Shown here one piece after another: positions 36,659 to 47,485 of a stretch of 64,000 nucleotides of DNA. Each line of letters opens with the position of its first letter. Positions within the stretch are counted from its first letter, which is position 1. Where the stretch lies: the NCBI RefSeq assembly GCF_000280055.1, contig NZ_ALAB01000004.1:1-64000 (forward strand). The letters run 5' to 3'. This stretch comes from Alishewanella aestuarii B11 (GTDB lineage: Bacteria; Pseudomonadota; Gammaproteobacteria; Enterobacterales; Alteromonadaceae). Both the position numbers and the translations under genes were made by a program. The notes beneath the pieces were generated by a model. That model saw only the letters and a list, made by a program, of their open reading frames with translations, had not been told where the DNA came from and did not search any database.

Positions 36659-37465
36659 ATGTTGTCTGAGATATTAATAGATATTCAGGGGCTAAGCTTT
36701 TCGCGCGGTGATCGCCCGATCTACCGGGCCATGAATATGCAGGTGCAGCGCGGTAAGGTCACTGCCATTATGGGGCCAAGTGGCATTGGCAAAACCACAC
36801 TGCTCAAGCTGATTGGCGGCCAGCTCAAACCTGACAGTGGGAAAATTCTGTTTGAAGGCCGGGATATTCCTCGCCTGTCACGCAGCGAGCTGTATCAGGC
36901 GCGCAAAAAAATGAGCATGCTGTTTCAAAGCGGTGCCTTGTTTACCGAAATGACCGTTTTTGACAACGTGGCCTTTCCGCTGCGCGAACATACCAAGCTA
37001 CCGGAGTCGCTGATCCGCCGCATTGTGCTGATGAAGCTGGAAGCTGTTGGCTTACGGGGTGCCCGTGACTTGATGCCAGCTGAATTGTCCGGTGGTATGG
37101 CACGCCGTGCGGCGCTGGCCAGGGCCATAGCACTTGATCCTGAGCTGATTATGTACGATGAGCCCTTTGCCGGGCAGGATCCGATTTCGATGGGCGTGAT
37201 TGTCCGTCTGATCCGTGAGCTGAATAATGCACTGGGTCTGACCTCAGTAGTGGTATCGCACGATGTGACTGAAGTGATGAGTATCGCTGATTATGTCTAT
37301 GTGGTGGCGGATAAAACGGTGATTGGTGAGGGCACTCCGGAACAACTACGTAATGACCCTTCGCCGCTGGTGCAACAGTTCCTGCGCGGTGAAGCAGATG
37401 GTCCGGTACCTTTCCACTTTAAAGCCGCGGCCTATCAGGATGAATTAATGGAGCTGACAAGGTGA
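36659..37465 (+). CDS. mlaF: phospholipid transport ATPase MlaF
   Basis: A 268-aa ABC ATPase of the Mla system, which keeps the outer membrane asymmetric by moving phospholipids between membranes. Walker A GPSGIGKT, signature [14 protein letters not shown], Walker [14 protein letters not shown]. Start 36659 has GGAG upstream and matches the family; the longer in-frame reading from 36572 lies in the control region. GTGA overlap with mlaE. Confidence 0.96.
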   Translation: MLSEILIDIQGLSFSRGDRPIYRAMNMQVQRGKVTAIMGPSGIGKTTLLKLIGGQLKPDSGKILFEGRDIPRLSRSELYQARKKMSMLFQSGALFTEMTVFDNVAFPLREHTKLPESLIRRIVLMKLEAVGLRGARDLMPAELSGGMARRAALARAIALDPELIMYDEPFAGQDPISMGVIVRLIRELNNALGLTSVVVSHDVTEVMSIADYVYVVADKTVIGEGTPEQLRNDPSPLVQQFLRGEADGPVPFHFKAAAYQDELMELTR

Positions 37466-38244
37466 TTGCTGACAGATTACAACGAATAGGTCATAGCACC
37501 ATCAGCACAGTAGCCGGTTTTGGCCGCGCCGGCTTGATGTTGTTTGGTGCCTTACTGGGTAAGCCAGACTTCCGCAAGGGCTTTCCGCTACTGGTGAAAC
37601 AGCTCTATGTGATAGGGGTTCTTTCACTGCTGATTATTCTGGTATCAGGCCTCTTTATCGGTATGGTACTGGCACTGCAGGGGTACAACGTACTGGTGAA
37701 GTTTGGCGCTGAGGGCATGCTTGGGCCTTTGGTTTCGCTCAGTTTACTGCGTGAACTCGGCCCGGTGGTGACAGCCTTGTTGTTTGCCGGTCGGGCGGGT
37801 AGTGCTTTAACGGCCGAGATCGGCCTGATGAAGGCGACGGAACAGCTGTCCAGTATGGAAATGATGGCTGTCGATCCTTTACGCCGTATTATCGCCCCAA
37901 GGTTCTGGGCCGGTGTGATCTGTATGCCATTGTTAGCATTAATTTTTAATGCTGTTGGTATCTTAGGTGGCCACCTGGTAGGTGTGGAATGGTTAGGTGT
38001 TGATGCCGGTAGCTACTGGTCAGCGATGCAGGCTAATGTCGATTTGTATCAGGATGTGATGAATGGTGTCATTAAAAGTCTGGTGTTTGCGCTGGTGGTG
38101 ATCTGGATTGCTTTACACAAAGGCTATGATGCCGTGCCAACCTCTGAGGGGATCAGCCGGGCGACGACTGAGACGGTAGTGACGGCGTCGCTGGCTGTTT
38201 TGGGTTTTGATTTCATATTAACTGCAGTAATGTTTGGTGGATAA
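37462..38244 (+). CDS. mlaE: phospholipid transport permease MlaE
   Basis: A 260-aa inner-membrane permease with five or six helices. It starts with GTG overlapping the mlaF stop. The [20 protein letters not shown] stretch (about residues 92-111) and the [19 protein letters not shown] stretch are typical of MlaE. It pairs with MlaF, MlaB and MlaD in one complex. Confidence 0.96.
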   Translation: MIADRLQRIGHSTISTVAGFGRAGLMLFGALLGKPDFRKGFPLLVKQLYVIGVLSLLIILVSGLFIGMVLALQGYNVLVKFGAEGMLGPLVSLSLLRELGPVVTALLFAGRAGSALTAEIGLMKATEQLSSMEMMAVDPLRRIIAPRFWAGVICMPLLALIFNAVGILGGHLVGVEWLGVDAGSYWSAMQANVDLYQDVMNGVIKSLVFALVVIWIALHKGYDAVPTSEGISRATTETVVTASLAVLGFDFILTAVMFGG

Positions 38245-38247
38245 AAG

Positions 38248-38712
38248 ATGACCACACGTAAAATGGAAATACTGGTAGGTGGCTTTATTGTGCTGGCGTT
38301 TGCCGCCTTTGTGATGTTGGCGTTACGGGTAGCGGATACCGGCTTTGGCGGTAATTCGCAAACCTATACCCTGTTCGCTAAATTCGACAACATAGGTGGT
38401 CTGAAAGTGCGGTCACCGGTCAAAGTCGGTGGCGTCATCGTAGGTCGTGTCAGCTCGATCGAGCTGGATCGGGTCACTTACACGCCGGTGGTTCGCCTGG
38501 CGATTAATACCGAATACAGCAACTTTCCGGAAACCAGCTCGGTTGCCATCCTGACTTCAGGTCTGTTAGGTGAGCAGTATATTGGCTTGATACCGGGCTT
38601 TGTCGACGATACGGTCGAGATGCTGGCAGATGGCGACATGATTGAAGACACCCGTTCTGCCATCGTGCTGGAAGAGTTAATTGGTCAGTTTTTATTTAAC
38701 CGGGGGAACTAA
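38248..38712 (+). CDS. mlaD: phospholipid-binding MCE protein MlaD
   Basis: A 154-aa protein with one N-terminal helix (VGGFIVLAFAAFVMLAL) and a periplasmic MCE domain at about residues 38-117 (YTLFAKFDNIGGLKVRSPVK). MlaD forms a hexameric ring atop MlaE. Its length is a little short of E. coli's 183 aa, with a reduced C-terminal tail ending LEELIGQFLFNRGN. Confidence 0.95.
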   Translation: MTTRKMEILVGGFIVLAFAAFVMLALRVADTGFGGNSQTYTLFAKFDNIGGLKVRSPVKVGGVIVGRVSSIELDRVTYTPVVRLAINTEYSNFPETSSVAILTSGLLGEQYIGLIPGFVDDTVEMLADGDMIEDTRSAIVLEELIGQFLFNRGN

Positions 38713-39377
38713 TGAACGCCTTACTGAAAAATCTTACAGCCCTGCTTGCGGTTACCACGCTCTGGTTAGCGCCGGCGCAGGCAACGGAAACCTTTAGCGA
38801 TCCGAACAAACTGATTGAAGTGGTTGCCGATAAAACCTTTAGTCGGATCAAGGCTGATCAGCCACTGATCCAGCAGGATTTAGAGCATCTGCGCACTATC
38901 GTCATTGAAGAGCTGCTGCCCTATGTCGATAGCCGCTATGCCGCTGCCACTATTGTCGGCCGCAGCGTAGATATCCGTGCCAATCAAGAAGCCTTTAATG
39001 AGTTTGTCAGTGCTTTTGAGCAGTATATGATTGGCTCTTATGCTGGTGCTTTAACTTACTATAAAGAGCAGAAGGTGATGATTGAGCCATCACGCGCCAT
39101 TGGCAATAACCTGATCACCACAGTACGTACCCGGGTCATTGATCCGGGCAAGCCGGATATTGTGATTGATTTTAAATTACGCCGGCCGCGTAATGCGGAA
39201 ACCTGGCTGGTGATCGATATGATTGCCGAAGGTATCTCATTACTGGATAGCAAGCGTGCTGAGTTAAGTAATTTAATCCGCCAGCAAGGCTTGGAGCGGG
39301 TAACCGTGATGTTGCGCGAAAAAGCCAAAGATCCGGTGAAGATCCCGGAAGCTGAGCCAGCTGGTACGGCGGAGTAA
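38712..39377 (+). CDS. mlaC: periplasmic phospholipid carrier MlaC
   Basis: A 221-aa exported protein; the signal peptide ends near APAQA (about residue 24). The body is the Tgt2/MlaC lipid-binding fold (IIGRSVDIRANQ-like region, FNEFVSAFEQYMIGSYAGAL). It ferries phospholipid between MlaA-OmpC and MlaD. Its start shares a base with the mlaD stop. Confidence 0.95.
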   Translation: MNALLKNLTALLAVTTLWLAPAQATETFSDPNKLIEVVADKTFSRIKADQPLIQQDLEHLRTIVIEELLPYVDSRYAAATIVGRSVDIRANQEAFNEFVSAFEQYMIGSYAGALTYYKEQKVMIEPSRAIGNNLITTVRTRVIDPGKPDIVIDFKLRRPRNAETWLVIDMIAEGISLLDSKRAELSNLIRQQGLERVTVMLREKAKDPVKIPEAEPAGTAE

Positions 39378-39380
39378 ATT

Positions 39381-39674
39381 GTGGCACTAACCATTACCCA
39401 GCAGGGGCAGGTTCTCGTTTTTCGCGGTGAGCTGGATCGGGAAACCCTGCTCGACTATTTGCCTTTTACGCTGTTAAAAAGCTTATCAGGGCAGGTTGTT
39501 TTTGATTTCTCCGCCCTAACCAATGTAGACTCAGCCGGGTTAGCCTGGCTGATCGAACAGCTGGCGCTGGCACAACAGCGGGATCTGCAGTTGCAGATCC
39601 GCCAGGCTCCGGCACAACTCCTGTCATTGGCACGAGTTAGCGCCGTTGCCGATCTATTGCCGATAGTCGATTAA
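39381..39674 (+). CDS. mlaB: STAS-domain protein MlaB
   Basis: A 97-aa cytoplasmic STAS protein that binds MlaF and supports its activity. The STAS core FDFSALTNVDSAGLAWLIE is present. Translation starts at a GTG 3 bases after the mlaC stop. Confidence 0.94.
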   Translation: MALTITQQGQVLVFRGELDRETLLDYLPFTLLKSLSGQVVFDFSALTNVDSAGLAWLIEQLALAQQRDLQLQIRQAPAQLLSLARVSAVADLLPIVD

Positions 39675-39683
39675 GGTGCTCAG

Positions 39684-41206
<1,523 letters not shown>

Positions 41207-41227
41207 TAGCGAGTTGTTTAGCCAACG

Positions 41228-41259
41228 AAAAATACCCGGTTTGAGCCGGGTATTTTTTT
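41228..41259. terminator. intrinsic terminator after murA
   Basis: AAATACCCGG pairs with CCGGGTATTT (41230-41239 with 41246-41255), followed by a run of Ts. A-rich and T-rich flanks allow use from both sides, and degS converges from the right. Confidence 0.9.
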
Positions 41260-41275
41260 GGCGACGCTTTGTATG

Positions 41276-41318
41276 GCACTGATGTTTGCCGCTTAGCGGC
41301 AGCGCTATATCAGCGTGC
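41276..41318. repeat. cruciform-forming element downstream of degS
   Basis: TGCCGC (41287-41292) pairs with GCGGCA (41296-41301) over a TTA loop. Outside it GCACTGAT (41276-41283) pairs with ATCA-GC-GTGC (41309-41318) with a two-base bulge. No T tract follows on the minus strand, so it is a poor terminator for degS. Bases 41276-41296 resemble the mutM-flanking repeat (16 of 21). Confidence 0.5.
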
Positions 41319-41328
41319 GCAAAGTAGT

Positions 41329-42414
41329 TTAACGGCGGCGTTGTTCCCGCACTGTGGTCACGATAGTCAGGCGCTGACCGCCACGATCAATAGTGAAAGG
41401 TAGTTCAGTATCAGGCGCAGTTTCCGCGATAAAATTCATCGCCTGGCGCATATCAGCGAATTGTTGGCCAGCAATTTCCAGAATAATATCCCCGCTTTGT
41501 AAGCCTGCTACGGCAGCCGGGCCGCCTGCGGCGACTTCAGTTAGCATTAAACCGTACAGCGGTTGTCCGGTAGAAAACAGACGATCACCGGCAGAGTTCA
41601 CCACTGCCTCGCCAGACACGCCAAGGTAGCTGCGGGTAACCCGGCCATATTTGATCAGTTTTTCCATAATATTGCGCGCCAACTGGTAAGGCACGGCAAA
41701 AAAGATGCCCTGAATGTCCTGATTTTGTACCTGAAAGGCTGCCGCATTAATGCCAACCAGCACACCATTACTGTTCACCAGGGCGCCCCCTGAGTTCCCT
41801 TTGTTGATGGCAGCGTCCATCCGCATAAAATCCGGATAACCGCGTGAGCTCAAACCAGTATTGCCATTAGCGCTGATAATGCCCTGAGTGATAGTCTGGC
41901 CTAAATTGAGCGGGTTGCCAATGGCCAGCACCAGATCGCCAACCTGGGGCTCAATCGCCGGATCTTGGGGGATCACCGGCAGATTATCTGCCTGCACGTA
42001 CAGCACAGCTAAATCGGAGATTTCATCCTGACCAATTAACACGGCTTCCAGCCAGCGGCCATCCTGTAGCGCTACTTCAATATGGTCGGCGCCATAAACA
42101 ACATGATAGTTGGTCAGAATATAGCCTTCAGCCGACATAATGACGCCTGAGCCCAGTTCTTGCCGCTCAATAGTGCGTGGACGCAGCGAACGGGGATCGA
42201 CAATCCGGCTACGGGTGTAGACATTGACGACGGCCGGCGCCGCCCTTCTTACAGCACGACTATAGGATACCGGCGCAGTGCTTTGTTCTTCAGCCTGGGA
42301 CTGGAAACTGGGCAAGCTGATACCGGCCAGGTTCGGGAAAAACCAAACCAGGATAAATGCCAGGGCCAAGCCATAGGCAATGCTTCGCAGGATAAACAGC
42401 AGGCTGGTGCGCAC
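41329..42414 (-). CDS. degS: site-1 periplasmic protease DegS
   Basis: A 361-aa inner-membrane-anchored serine protease that senses misfolded porins and cuts the anti-sigma factor RseA. One N-terminal helix (about residues 7-26), then a trypsin-like domain with His104, Asp134 and Ser208 (GNSGGAL), then one PDZ domain. One PDZ and the anchor distinguish it from DegQ/DegP. It lies downstream of degQ on the same strand, as in E. coli. Confidence 0.95.
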   Translation of the reverse strand: MRTSLLFILRSIAYGLALAFILVWFFPNLAGISLPSFQSQAEEQSTAPVSYSRAVRRAAPAVVNVYTRSRIVDPRSLRPRTIERQELGSGVIMSAEGYILTNYHVVYGADHIEVALQDGRWLEAVLIGQDEISDLAVLYVQADNLPVIPQDPAIEPQVGDLVLAIGNPLNLGQTITQGIISANGNTGLSSRGYPDFMRMDAAINKGNSGGALVNSNGVLVGINAAAFQVQNQDIQGIFFAVPYQLARNIMEKLIKYGRVTRSYLGVSGEAVVNSAGDRLFSTGQPLYGLMLTEVAAGGPAAVAGLQSGDIILEIAGQQFADMRQAMNFIAETAPDTELPFTIDRGGQRLTIVTTVREQRRR

Positions 42415-42458
42415 AGTTTCATTTCTGAACGAGAATTAATAGCGCTAGCATAGCATTA

Positions 42459-42497
42459 AAAGCGGGCAGACAGTAGCGCTAAGCGACTGTTGCCCGC
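42459..42497 (-). terminator. intrinsic terminator after degQ
   Basis: On the minus strand GCGGGCAACAGT pairs with ACTGTCTGCCCGC (one bulged base) over an 11-base loop, then TTTTAAT. It would separate degQ from degS transcription, leaving degS to its own promoter within about 90 bases. Confidence 0.75.
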
Positions 42498-42505
42498 CAA
42501 GATTT

Positions 42506-43867
42506 TTAGCGGATCAGGATATAGAGCAGGCTATCTCCGCGCTGGATATTCAGCGCCGCCACACCGCCGTCACGTTGTTCCAGTAAACGGCGTAGCTCAT
42601 TCATATTGCTAACGCGTTGCCGGTTAACGCCAATAATCAGGTCGCCCTGGCGTAAACCCACCTGCGCAGCGGCTGAATTGGCCTCAATTGCGGTAATTTC
42701 AATGCCGCGCTCGGTATTACTGAGGGTGGCCCCTCTGAGCATTGGGTGCAGCTCAGTCGCTTCAACTGTGGTGCTGGCCGCCTCTTGCAAGGTAACTTTG
42801 ATATTACGCTCACGGCCATCCCGCAGTACGCCAAGCGTCACTTCCCGACCGGCACCCAGGGTAGCAATTTTGGCGCGCAACTCATCAAAACTCTGAATGC
42901 GGTTGCTGTTAATGCTGACAATCACATCGCCGGATTGCAGCCCCGCCTTGGCGGCCGCACTGTCGGGCAAGACTTCACCGACAAAGGCGCCACGGTTGAC
43001 GTTCAGATTTAACGCTTTAGTCAATTCAGCTGTGACATTGGAGCCACGCACACCAAGGCTGCCACGGCGCACTTCACCAAATTCCAGGATCTGATCAACC
43101 AGATTTTTCATCATATTGCTGGGAATGGCGAAACCAATACCAATATTGCCGCCGTTGGGGCCAAGGATAGCAGTATTAATACCGATCAGCTCACCACGCA
43201 GATTCACCAGAGCGCCGCCCGAGTTACCGCTGTTGATAGCGGCATCGGTCTGAATAAAGTCTTCAAAGGCATCACCGCGGTTCAGGCCACTGCGGCTAAG
43301 TGAACTGATGATACCGGAGGTTACGGTTTGCTCCAGTCCAAAGGGGTTACCAATGGCGATGGCAAAGTCACCAACCCGTAATTGATCAGAGTCAGCTAGG
43401 GGCAGTTGCACCAGATCTTTGGCTTCAATCTGTAACAGTGCGATATCGCTTTCCGGATCGGCACCGAGTTTTTTCGCGGTAAAGGTGCGGCCGTCTTTCA
43501 GCCGTACCTGAATTTCGCTGGCGTCCTGTACCACATGGTTATTGGTAACAATATAGCCTTTGGCGGCATCAATAATTACGCCGGAACCCAGGCCACGGAA
43601 CGGCCGCTCTTCACGCAGTTCACCCGGACCGCGCGGCCCAAAGAAATGCCGGAATGCATCGGGTACCCGCTGCCGGACTTCGCGACTACCAGCCACTGAA
43701 ATATAAACTACGGCTGGCGTTGCTTGTTCCAGCATCGGCGCCAGGGTCGGCATTTCCTGCTGATTGGCGCGGTTTAAAAAGGGTAGGGCGGCATTCGCCG
43801 GCGTTACCGCAGTGAGGGTGAATGCTGCAAAAACTGCAGCGCTAAGCAAAGACAGTTTTTTATTCAT
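42506..43867 (-). CDS. degQ: periplasmic protease/chaperone DegQ (DegP family)
   Basis: A 453-aa HtrA-family protease. A signal peptide ends at TPANA-A (about residue 26). The catalytic triad His111, Asp141 and Ser216 is intact; two PDZ domains follow at about residues 255-345 and 370-450. The short insertion before the catalytic domain (the LA loop, REVRQRVPDAFRHFFGPRG) fits DegQ better than DegP. Its position next to degS supports that name. Confidence 0.93.
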   Translation of the reverse strand: MNKKLSLLSAAVFAAFTLTAVTPANAALPFLNRANQQEMPTLAPMLEQATPAVVYISVAGSREVRQRVPDAFRHFFGPRGPGELREERPFRGLGSGVIIDAAKGYIVTNNHVVQDASEIQVRLKDGRTFTAKKLGADPESDIALLQIEAKDLVQLPLADSDQLRVGDFAIAIGNPFGLEQTVTSGIISSLSRSGLNRGDAFEDFIQTDAAINSGNSGGALVNLRGELIGINTAILGPNGGNIGIGFAIPSNMMKNLVDQILEFGEVRRGSLGVRGSNVTAELTKALNLNVNRGAFVGEVLPDSAAAKAGLQSGDVIVSINSNRIQSFDELRAKIATLGAGREVTLGVLRDGRERNIKVTLQEAASTTVEATELHPMLRGATLSNTERGIEITAIEANSAAAQVGLRQGDLIIGVNRQRVSNMNELRRLLEQRDGGVAALNIQRGDSLLYILIR

Positions 43868-43965
43868 CGTCTGATAGACTCCTCAAGAAAAGGTGAGACT
43901 AAGAGGCGTTTTAGATAAAAAAGTTCTGAATTAATCGCCGAAATTTATTGCTGTAAAGGACGAAC

Positions 43966-44406
43966 TTAGTCGTCCTTACGCGGTTTTTCCTTAATCAGCC
44001 CGCTGGCCTCACCGGAGTAGTCGCGTGGTTGCTGTTCCGTTACCGAGTGCTGACGGCGACGCTCATCCAGCTGATGTAACGACTGTTTGATCTGGCGGTG
44101 GGTGTCGGCCGAAAAGAAATTAATTTCATCCCGCGGATTAACCGGTTGCTCAACCAGTTGCATCTTGGATTGCTGCACATGACGGGCGATCTTGGCGTAG
44201 TTATCCTGCAGCTGACTCATTAACTGGTGCGTGGTGTCCAGATGTTCAGACACATCCTGGCGATATTGCGCCAACTGTTTCTTACTTTCATCCAGTTCCT
44301 GCTGTAACTTGCTTTGCCCGAATTGGCGGATACTGATTAAACGGGTGGTTACGCCACCGACGATGATGCCAACAACTAACCAGACCAGAGACGTCGTTAA
44401 GTCCAT
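43966..44406 (-). CDS. zapG: cell division/envelope protein ZapG (YhcB, DUF1043)
   Basis: A 146-aa protein with one N-terminal helix (LVWLVVGIIVGGVTTRLI) and a long coiled coil (SKLQQELDESKKQLAQYRQD). YhcB/ZapG links envelope biogenesis with division. It is divergent from zapE and upstream of degQ-degS, the same order as in E. coli. Confidence 0.92.
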   Translation of the reverse strand: MDLTTSLVWLVVGIIVGGVTTRLISIRQFGQSKLQQELDESKKQLAQYRQDVSEHLDTTHQLMSQLQDNYAKIARHVQQSKMQLVEQPVNPRDEINFFSADTHRQIKQSLHQLDERRRQHSVTEQQPRDYSGEASGLIKEKPRKDD

Positions 44407-44528
44407 GCTAACTCCTTAATTACAAAAATATGGCGTAGTCTACCCTAACTTCTTATACAAGGTGGTAAGGCATGTTAAGATTATGAACCTTAATTAGAGG
44501 TTAACCAGCAGACTTTCAAGTAAAACTT

Positions 44529-45620
44529 ATGACGCCACTGGAAAAATATCAGCAAGATCTGAAACGTGCTGATTTTCATTATGATGCTGCGCAGGAGTTT
44601 GCGGTTAAGCAACTGCAGCGCCTGTTTGAAGACTATATCAACCGCCCGCCCTATAAACCCAGTTTATGGCAGCGCTTGAGTGGTAAGGTGCAGCTACCGC
44701 AGCCATTGCTGGGTTTATATTTTTGGGGCGGTGTCGGGCGTGGTAAAACCTATCTGGTGGATACCTTCTACGAATGCCTGCCAGGCGAGCGCAAGCTACG
44801 CGTGCACTTCCACCGTTTTATGCACCGGGTGCATGAAGAATTAAAACAGCTGAAAGGCGTCAGTGATCCGCTGGAAAAAGTGGCCGATCGCTTTAAGGCG
44901 CAAACCGATATTATCTGTTTTGATGAGTTCTTTGTCTCTGATATTACCGATGCGATGATCCTGGGCACGTTAATGCAGGCACTGTTCGCCCGCGGTATCA
45001 CGCTGGTGGCAACCTCAAATATTGAACCCGATGGCCTGTATCGCAATGGCCTGCAGCGGGCGCGCTTTTTGCCGGCAATTGAACTGATAAAACGCTTCAC
45101 CAAGGTGGTTAATGTCGACAGCGGTATTGATTATCGGCTACGCACCCTGGAACAAGCCGAGATTTATCACTACCCACTTGACCCGCAAGCTGATACTAAT
45201 CTGGAGCAGTACTTTCTGGCGCTGTCAGTTGAGCCGCGGCAAAGCGCGGTCAGTATCGAAGTGGCGAACCGTAAACTGCAAACCCGGGCCGAGGCCGATG
45301 GCATTGTCTGGTTTAGTTTTTATGAGCTGTGTGAAACCGCCCGTAGTCAGTATGACTATATGGAATTGAGCAAGTTATACCATACCGTGCTGTTATCCGG
45401 TGTGCAGCCCATGGGGCAGCATAATGACGATGTGGCGCGCCGCTTTATTGCGCTGGTAGACGAGTTTTATGAGCGGCACGTTAAGTTAATTATCTCGGCC
45501 GCGGTACCGCTGGAACAGCTATATCAGGGCGGTTTACTCAGTTTTGAATTTAAACGCTGTATCAGCCGGTTACAGGAAATGCAGTCGCATGATTATCTGG
45601 CCAGCGAACATTTACCCTAA
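44529..45620 (+). CDS. zapE: cell division ATPase ZapE (AFG1 family)
   Basis: A 363-aa AFG1-like ATPase. Walker A is GGVGRGKT at about residues 67-74 and Walker B is IICFDEFFV. In E. coli ZapE affects Z-ring stability under low oxygen. It starts 122 bases from zapG on the opposite strand and precedes the rplM promoter. Confidence 0.94.
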   Translation: MTPLEKYQQDLKRADFHYDAAQEFAVKQLQRLFEDYINRPPYKPSLWQRLSGKVQLPQPLLGLYFWGGVGRGKTYLVDTFYECLPGERKLRVHFHRFMHRVHEELKQLKGVSDPLEKVADRFKAQTDIICFDEFFVSDITDAMILGTLMQALFARGITLVATSNIEPDGLYRNGLQRARFLPAIELIKRFTKVVNVDSGIDYRLRTLEQAEIYHYPLDPQADTNLEQYFLALSVEPRQSAVSIEVANRKLQTRAEADGIVWFSFYELCETARSQYDYMELSKLYHTVLLSGVQPMGQHNDDVARRFIALVDEFYERHVKLIISAAVPLEQLYQGGLLSFEFKRCISRLQEMQSHDYLASEHLP

Positions 45621-45667
45621 GCTAAAAAATTTCGCGTCAGACTGCTGATCTTTATTGCTGTTTAATA

Positions 45668-45673
45668 TATAAT
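45668..45673 (+). promoter_or_regulatory. candidate -10 of the rplM-rpsI promoter
   Basis: TATAAT followed at once by the GC-rich discriminator CCGCGCCC, a pattern typical of stringently controlled ribosomal promoters. The -35 is weak. Transcription would start near 45680, giving a leader of about 130 nt. Confidence 0.6.
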
Positions 45674-45701
45674 CCGCGCCCGGCCAACGTTACAGCCTTA
45701 T

Positions 45702-45725
45702 ACTGCCGTTAGCCCGGCAGTTTTT
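45702..45725 (+). terminator. terminator-like hairpin in the rplM leader
   Basis: ACTGCCG (45702-45708) pairs with CGGCAGT (45715-45721), followed by TTTTT. It lies 82 bases after the zapE stop and about 20 bases after the predicted rplM transcription start. It could end zapE transcripts, or attenuate the ribosomal operon. Confidence 0.65.
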
Positions 45726-45809
45726 GCATTCGAAGGGGTGCGATAACGACACTGTGCATCAGCCCTGCACTTTGTCAGGTGTAACTTTAGTTATTTTGGA
45801 ATGAGTTTA

Positions 45810-46238
45810 ATGAAAACTTTTACTGCAAAACCAGAAAGCGTAACTCGCGACTGGTACGTTGTTGATGCAAACGGTAAGACATTAGGTCGTATCGCTACTG
45901 AGATCGCTGCGCGTCTGCGTGGTAAGCATAAGCCGGAATTCACGCCGCACGTTGACACTGGTGACTACATCATCGTGGTAAACGCTGACAAAGTGGTTGT
46001 TACCGGTAACAAAGCTCAGGCGAAAATGTATTACTCGCACACTGGTTTCCCAGGCGGTATCAAAGAAATCAACTTCGAGAAGTTGATTGCTAAGAAGCCG
46101 GAAATGGTTCTGGAATCAGCTATCAAAGGCATGTTGCCTAAAGGCCCACTGGGTCGCGCTATGTTCCGTAAGTTAAAAGTTTACGCCGGCGCAGAGCATC
46201 AGCACGCTGCTCAGCAACCGCAAGTTTTAGATATTTAA
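45810..46238 (+). CDS. rplM: 50S ribosomal protein L13
   Basis: A 142-aa L13, the same length as in E. coli, with [20 protein letters not shown] at the start and [11 protein letters not shown] at the end. Start 45810 is chosen over the in-frame ATG at 45801 by homology. In E. coli L13 represses its own operon through the leader; the leader hairpin here may matter for that. Confidence 0.98.
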   Translation: MKTFTAKPESVTRDWYVVDANGKTLGRIATEIAARLRGKHKPEFTPHVDTGDYIIVVNADKVVVTGNKAQAKMYYSHTGFPGGIKEINFEKLIAKKPEMVLESAIKGMLPKGPLGRAMFRKLKVYAGAEHQHAAQQPQVLDI

Positions 46239-46250
46239 TCGGAGCATAAC

Positions 46251-46643
46251 ATGGCACAGAATCAATACTACGGAACTGGTCGTCGTAAAAGCTCAACGGC
46301 GCGTGTTTTCTTAAAAGCTGGTTCAGGTAACATCGTTGTTAACCAACGTGGCCTGAAAGAGTACTTCGGCCGTGAAACTGCCTGCATGGTAGTAAAGCAG
46401 CCGTTAGAACTGGTTGATATGGTAGAAAAGTTTGACCTGTACATCACTGTTAAAGGCGGTGGTATTTCTGGTCAGGCCGGCGCTATCCGTCACGGTATCA
46501 CCCGTGCACTGATGGAATTTGACGAGTCACTGCGTCCAGCCCTGCGTAAAGCTGGCTTCGTTACCCGTGACGCCCGTCAGGTTGAGCGTAAGAAAGTGGG
46601 TCTGCGTAAAGCACGTAAACGTCCACAGTACTCAAAGCGTTAA
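46251..46643 (+). CDS. rpsI: 30S ribosomal protein S9
   Basis: A 130-aa S9 with the conserved [17 protein letters not shown] start and the basic C-terminal tail ending QYSKR, which contacts P-site tRNA. It follows rplM after 12 bases and is closed by a strong terminator. Confidence 0.98.
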   Translation: MAQNQYYGTGRRKSSTARVFLKAGSGNIVVNQRGLKEYFGRETACMVVKQPLELVDMVEKFDLYITVKGGGISGQAGAIRHGITRALMEFDESLRPALRKAGFVTRDARQVERKKVGLRKARKRPQYSKR

Positions 46644-46658
46644 TTTCGTTTTGTACAG

Positions 46659-46688
46659 AAAAACCCGGTATTACCGGGTTTTTTTTTG
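46659..46688. terminator. intrinsic terminator after rpsI
   Basis: AACCCGGTA and TACCGGGTT form a near-continuous stem with very small loop (46662-46680), followed by eight or more Ts. A-rich bases on the other side allow weak function in reverse. Confidence 0.9.
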
Positions 46689-46827
46689 CCTGCCGGGGCA
46701 ATTTGGTTAGCAACCGTGATGAGCTGGCACTGCGACTTTACAATCAGACTAAGATATTAGGTGTTCAGCGCGCCTTAATCCTTGTGCAACGCAAGGCTTT
46801 TCATTATGATCGGCAATATTTTGTAAT

Positions 46828-46833
46828 TATAAT
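46828..46833 (+). promoter_or_regulatory. candidate -10 of the petABC promoter
   Basis: TATAAT lies 61 bases before the petA start. A possible -35 (TTATGA, 18 bp upstream) is weak. The rest of 46689-46894 shows no gene. Confidence 0.35.
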
Positions 46834-46894
46834 AATGCTGAATTTCAGCCGCTTAATTTTTAATCGTTAAGCGTTTCAATGTGGAGATGAGTGG

Positions 46895-47485
46895 ATGAGC
46901 AATGCGCCTGTAGATCATGGTCGCCGCCGCTTCCTGACCATTGCAACCTCTGTTGTGGGGGGCGTTGGTGCCATAGGAGCTGCTGTGCCCTTTATTGCGT
47001 CCTGGAATCCGAGTGAACGGGCTAAACAAGCCGGTGCGGCAGTTAGTGCTGACATCAGTAAACTCGAAGATGGGCAACTAATCCGCGTAGAGTGGCGTGG
47101 TCGCCCGGTGTGGATCGTAAAGCGTACCGAAGAAATGCTGGCCCAACTGGCCGATACCGAGAACCGCTTACGGGATCCAGGTTCCAAGGAGCCGCAACAG
47201 CCTGCTTACGCCCAAAACCGTCATCGTTCCATCAAGCCGGAAATTTTTATTGCCGTCGGGATCTGTACTCACCTGGGCTGTTCACCAACCTATCTGCCAA
47301 GTGACTTTGCGGCACAGGTTGAAGGCATCCGCTCTGGTTTCTTCTGTCCTTGCCACGGTTCCCGTTTTGACATGGCTGGCCGGGTGTTCCAGAACGTACC
47401 TGCCCCAACCAACCTGATGATTCCTCCGTATATGTTTATCGATGACAACACCGTGCTGATCGGTGAAGACGAGGGGGCTGCCTGA
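46895..47485 (+). CDS. petA: cytochrome bc1 Rieske iron-sulfur subunit
   Basis: A 196-aa Rieske protein that takes electrons from ubiquinol. A twin-arginine motif (GRRRFLT) precedes the single membrane anchor, so the folded protein is exported by Tat. The 2Fe-2S ligands are in CTHLGC and CPCHGS. GGAG lies before the ATG. petA, petB and petC are joined by 1-base overlaps. Confidence 0.97.
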   Translation: MSNAPVDHGRRRFLTIATSVVGGVGAIGAAVPFIASWNPSERAKQAGAAVSADISKLEDGQLIRVEWRGRPVWIVKRTEEMLAQLADTENRLRDPGSKEPQQPAYAQNRHRSIKPEIFIAVGICTHLGCSPTYLPSDFAAQVEGIRSGFFCPCHGSRFDMAGRVFQNVPAPTNLMIPPYMFIDDNTVLIGEDEGAA

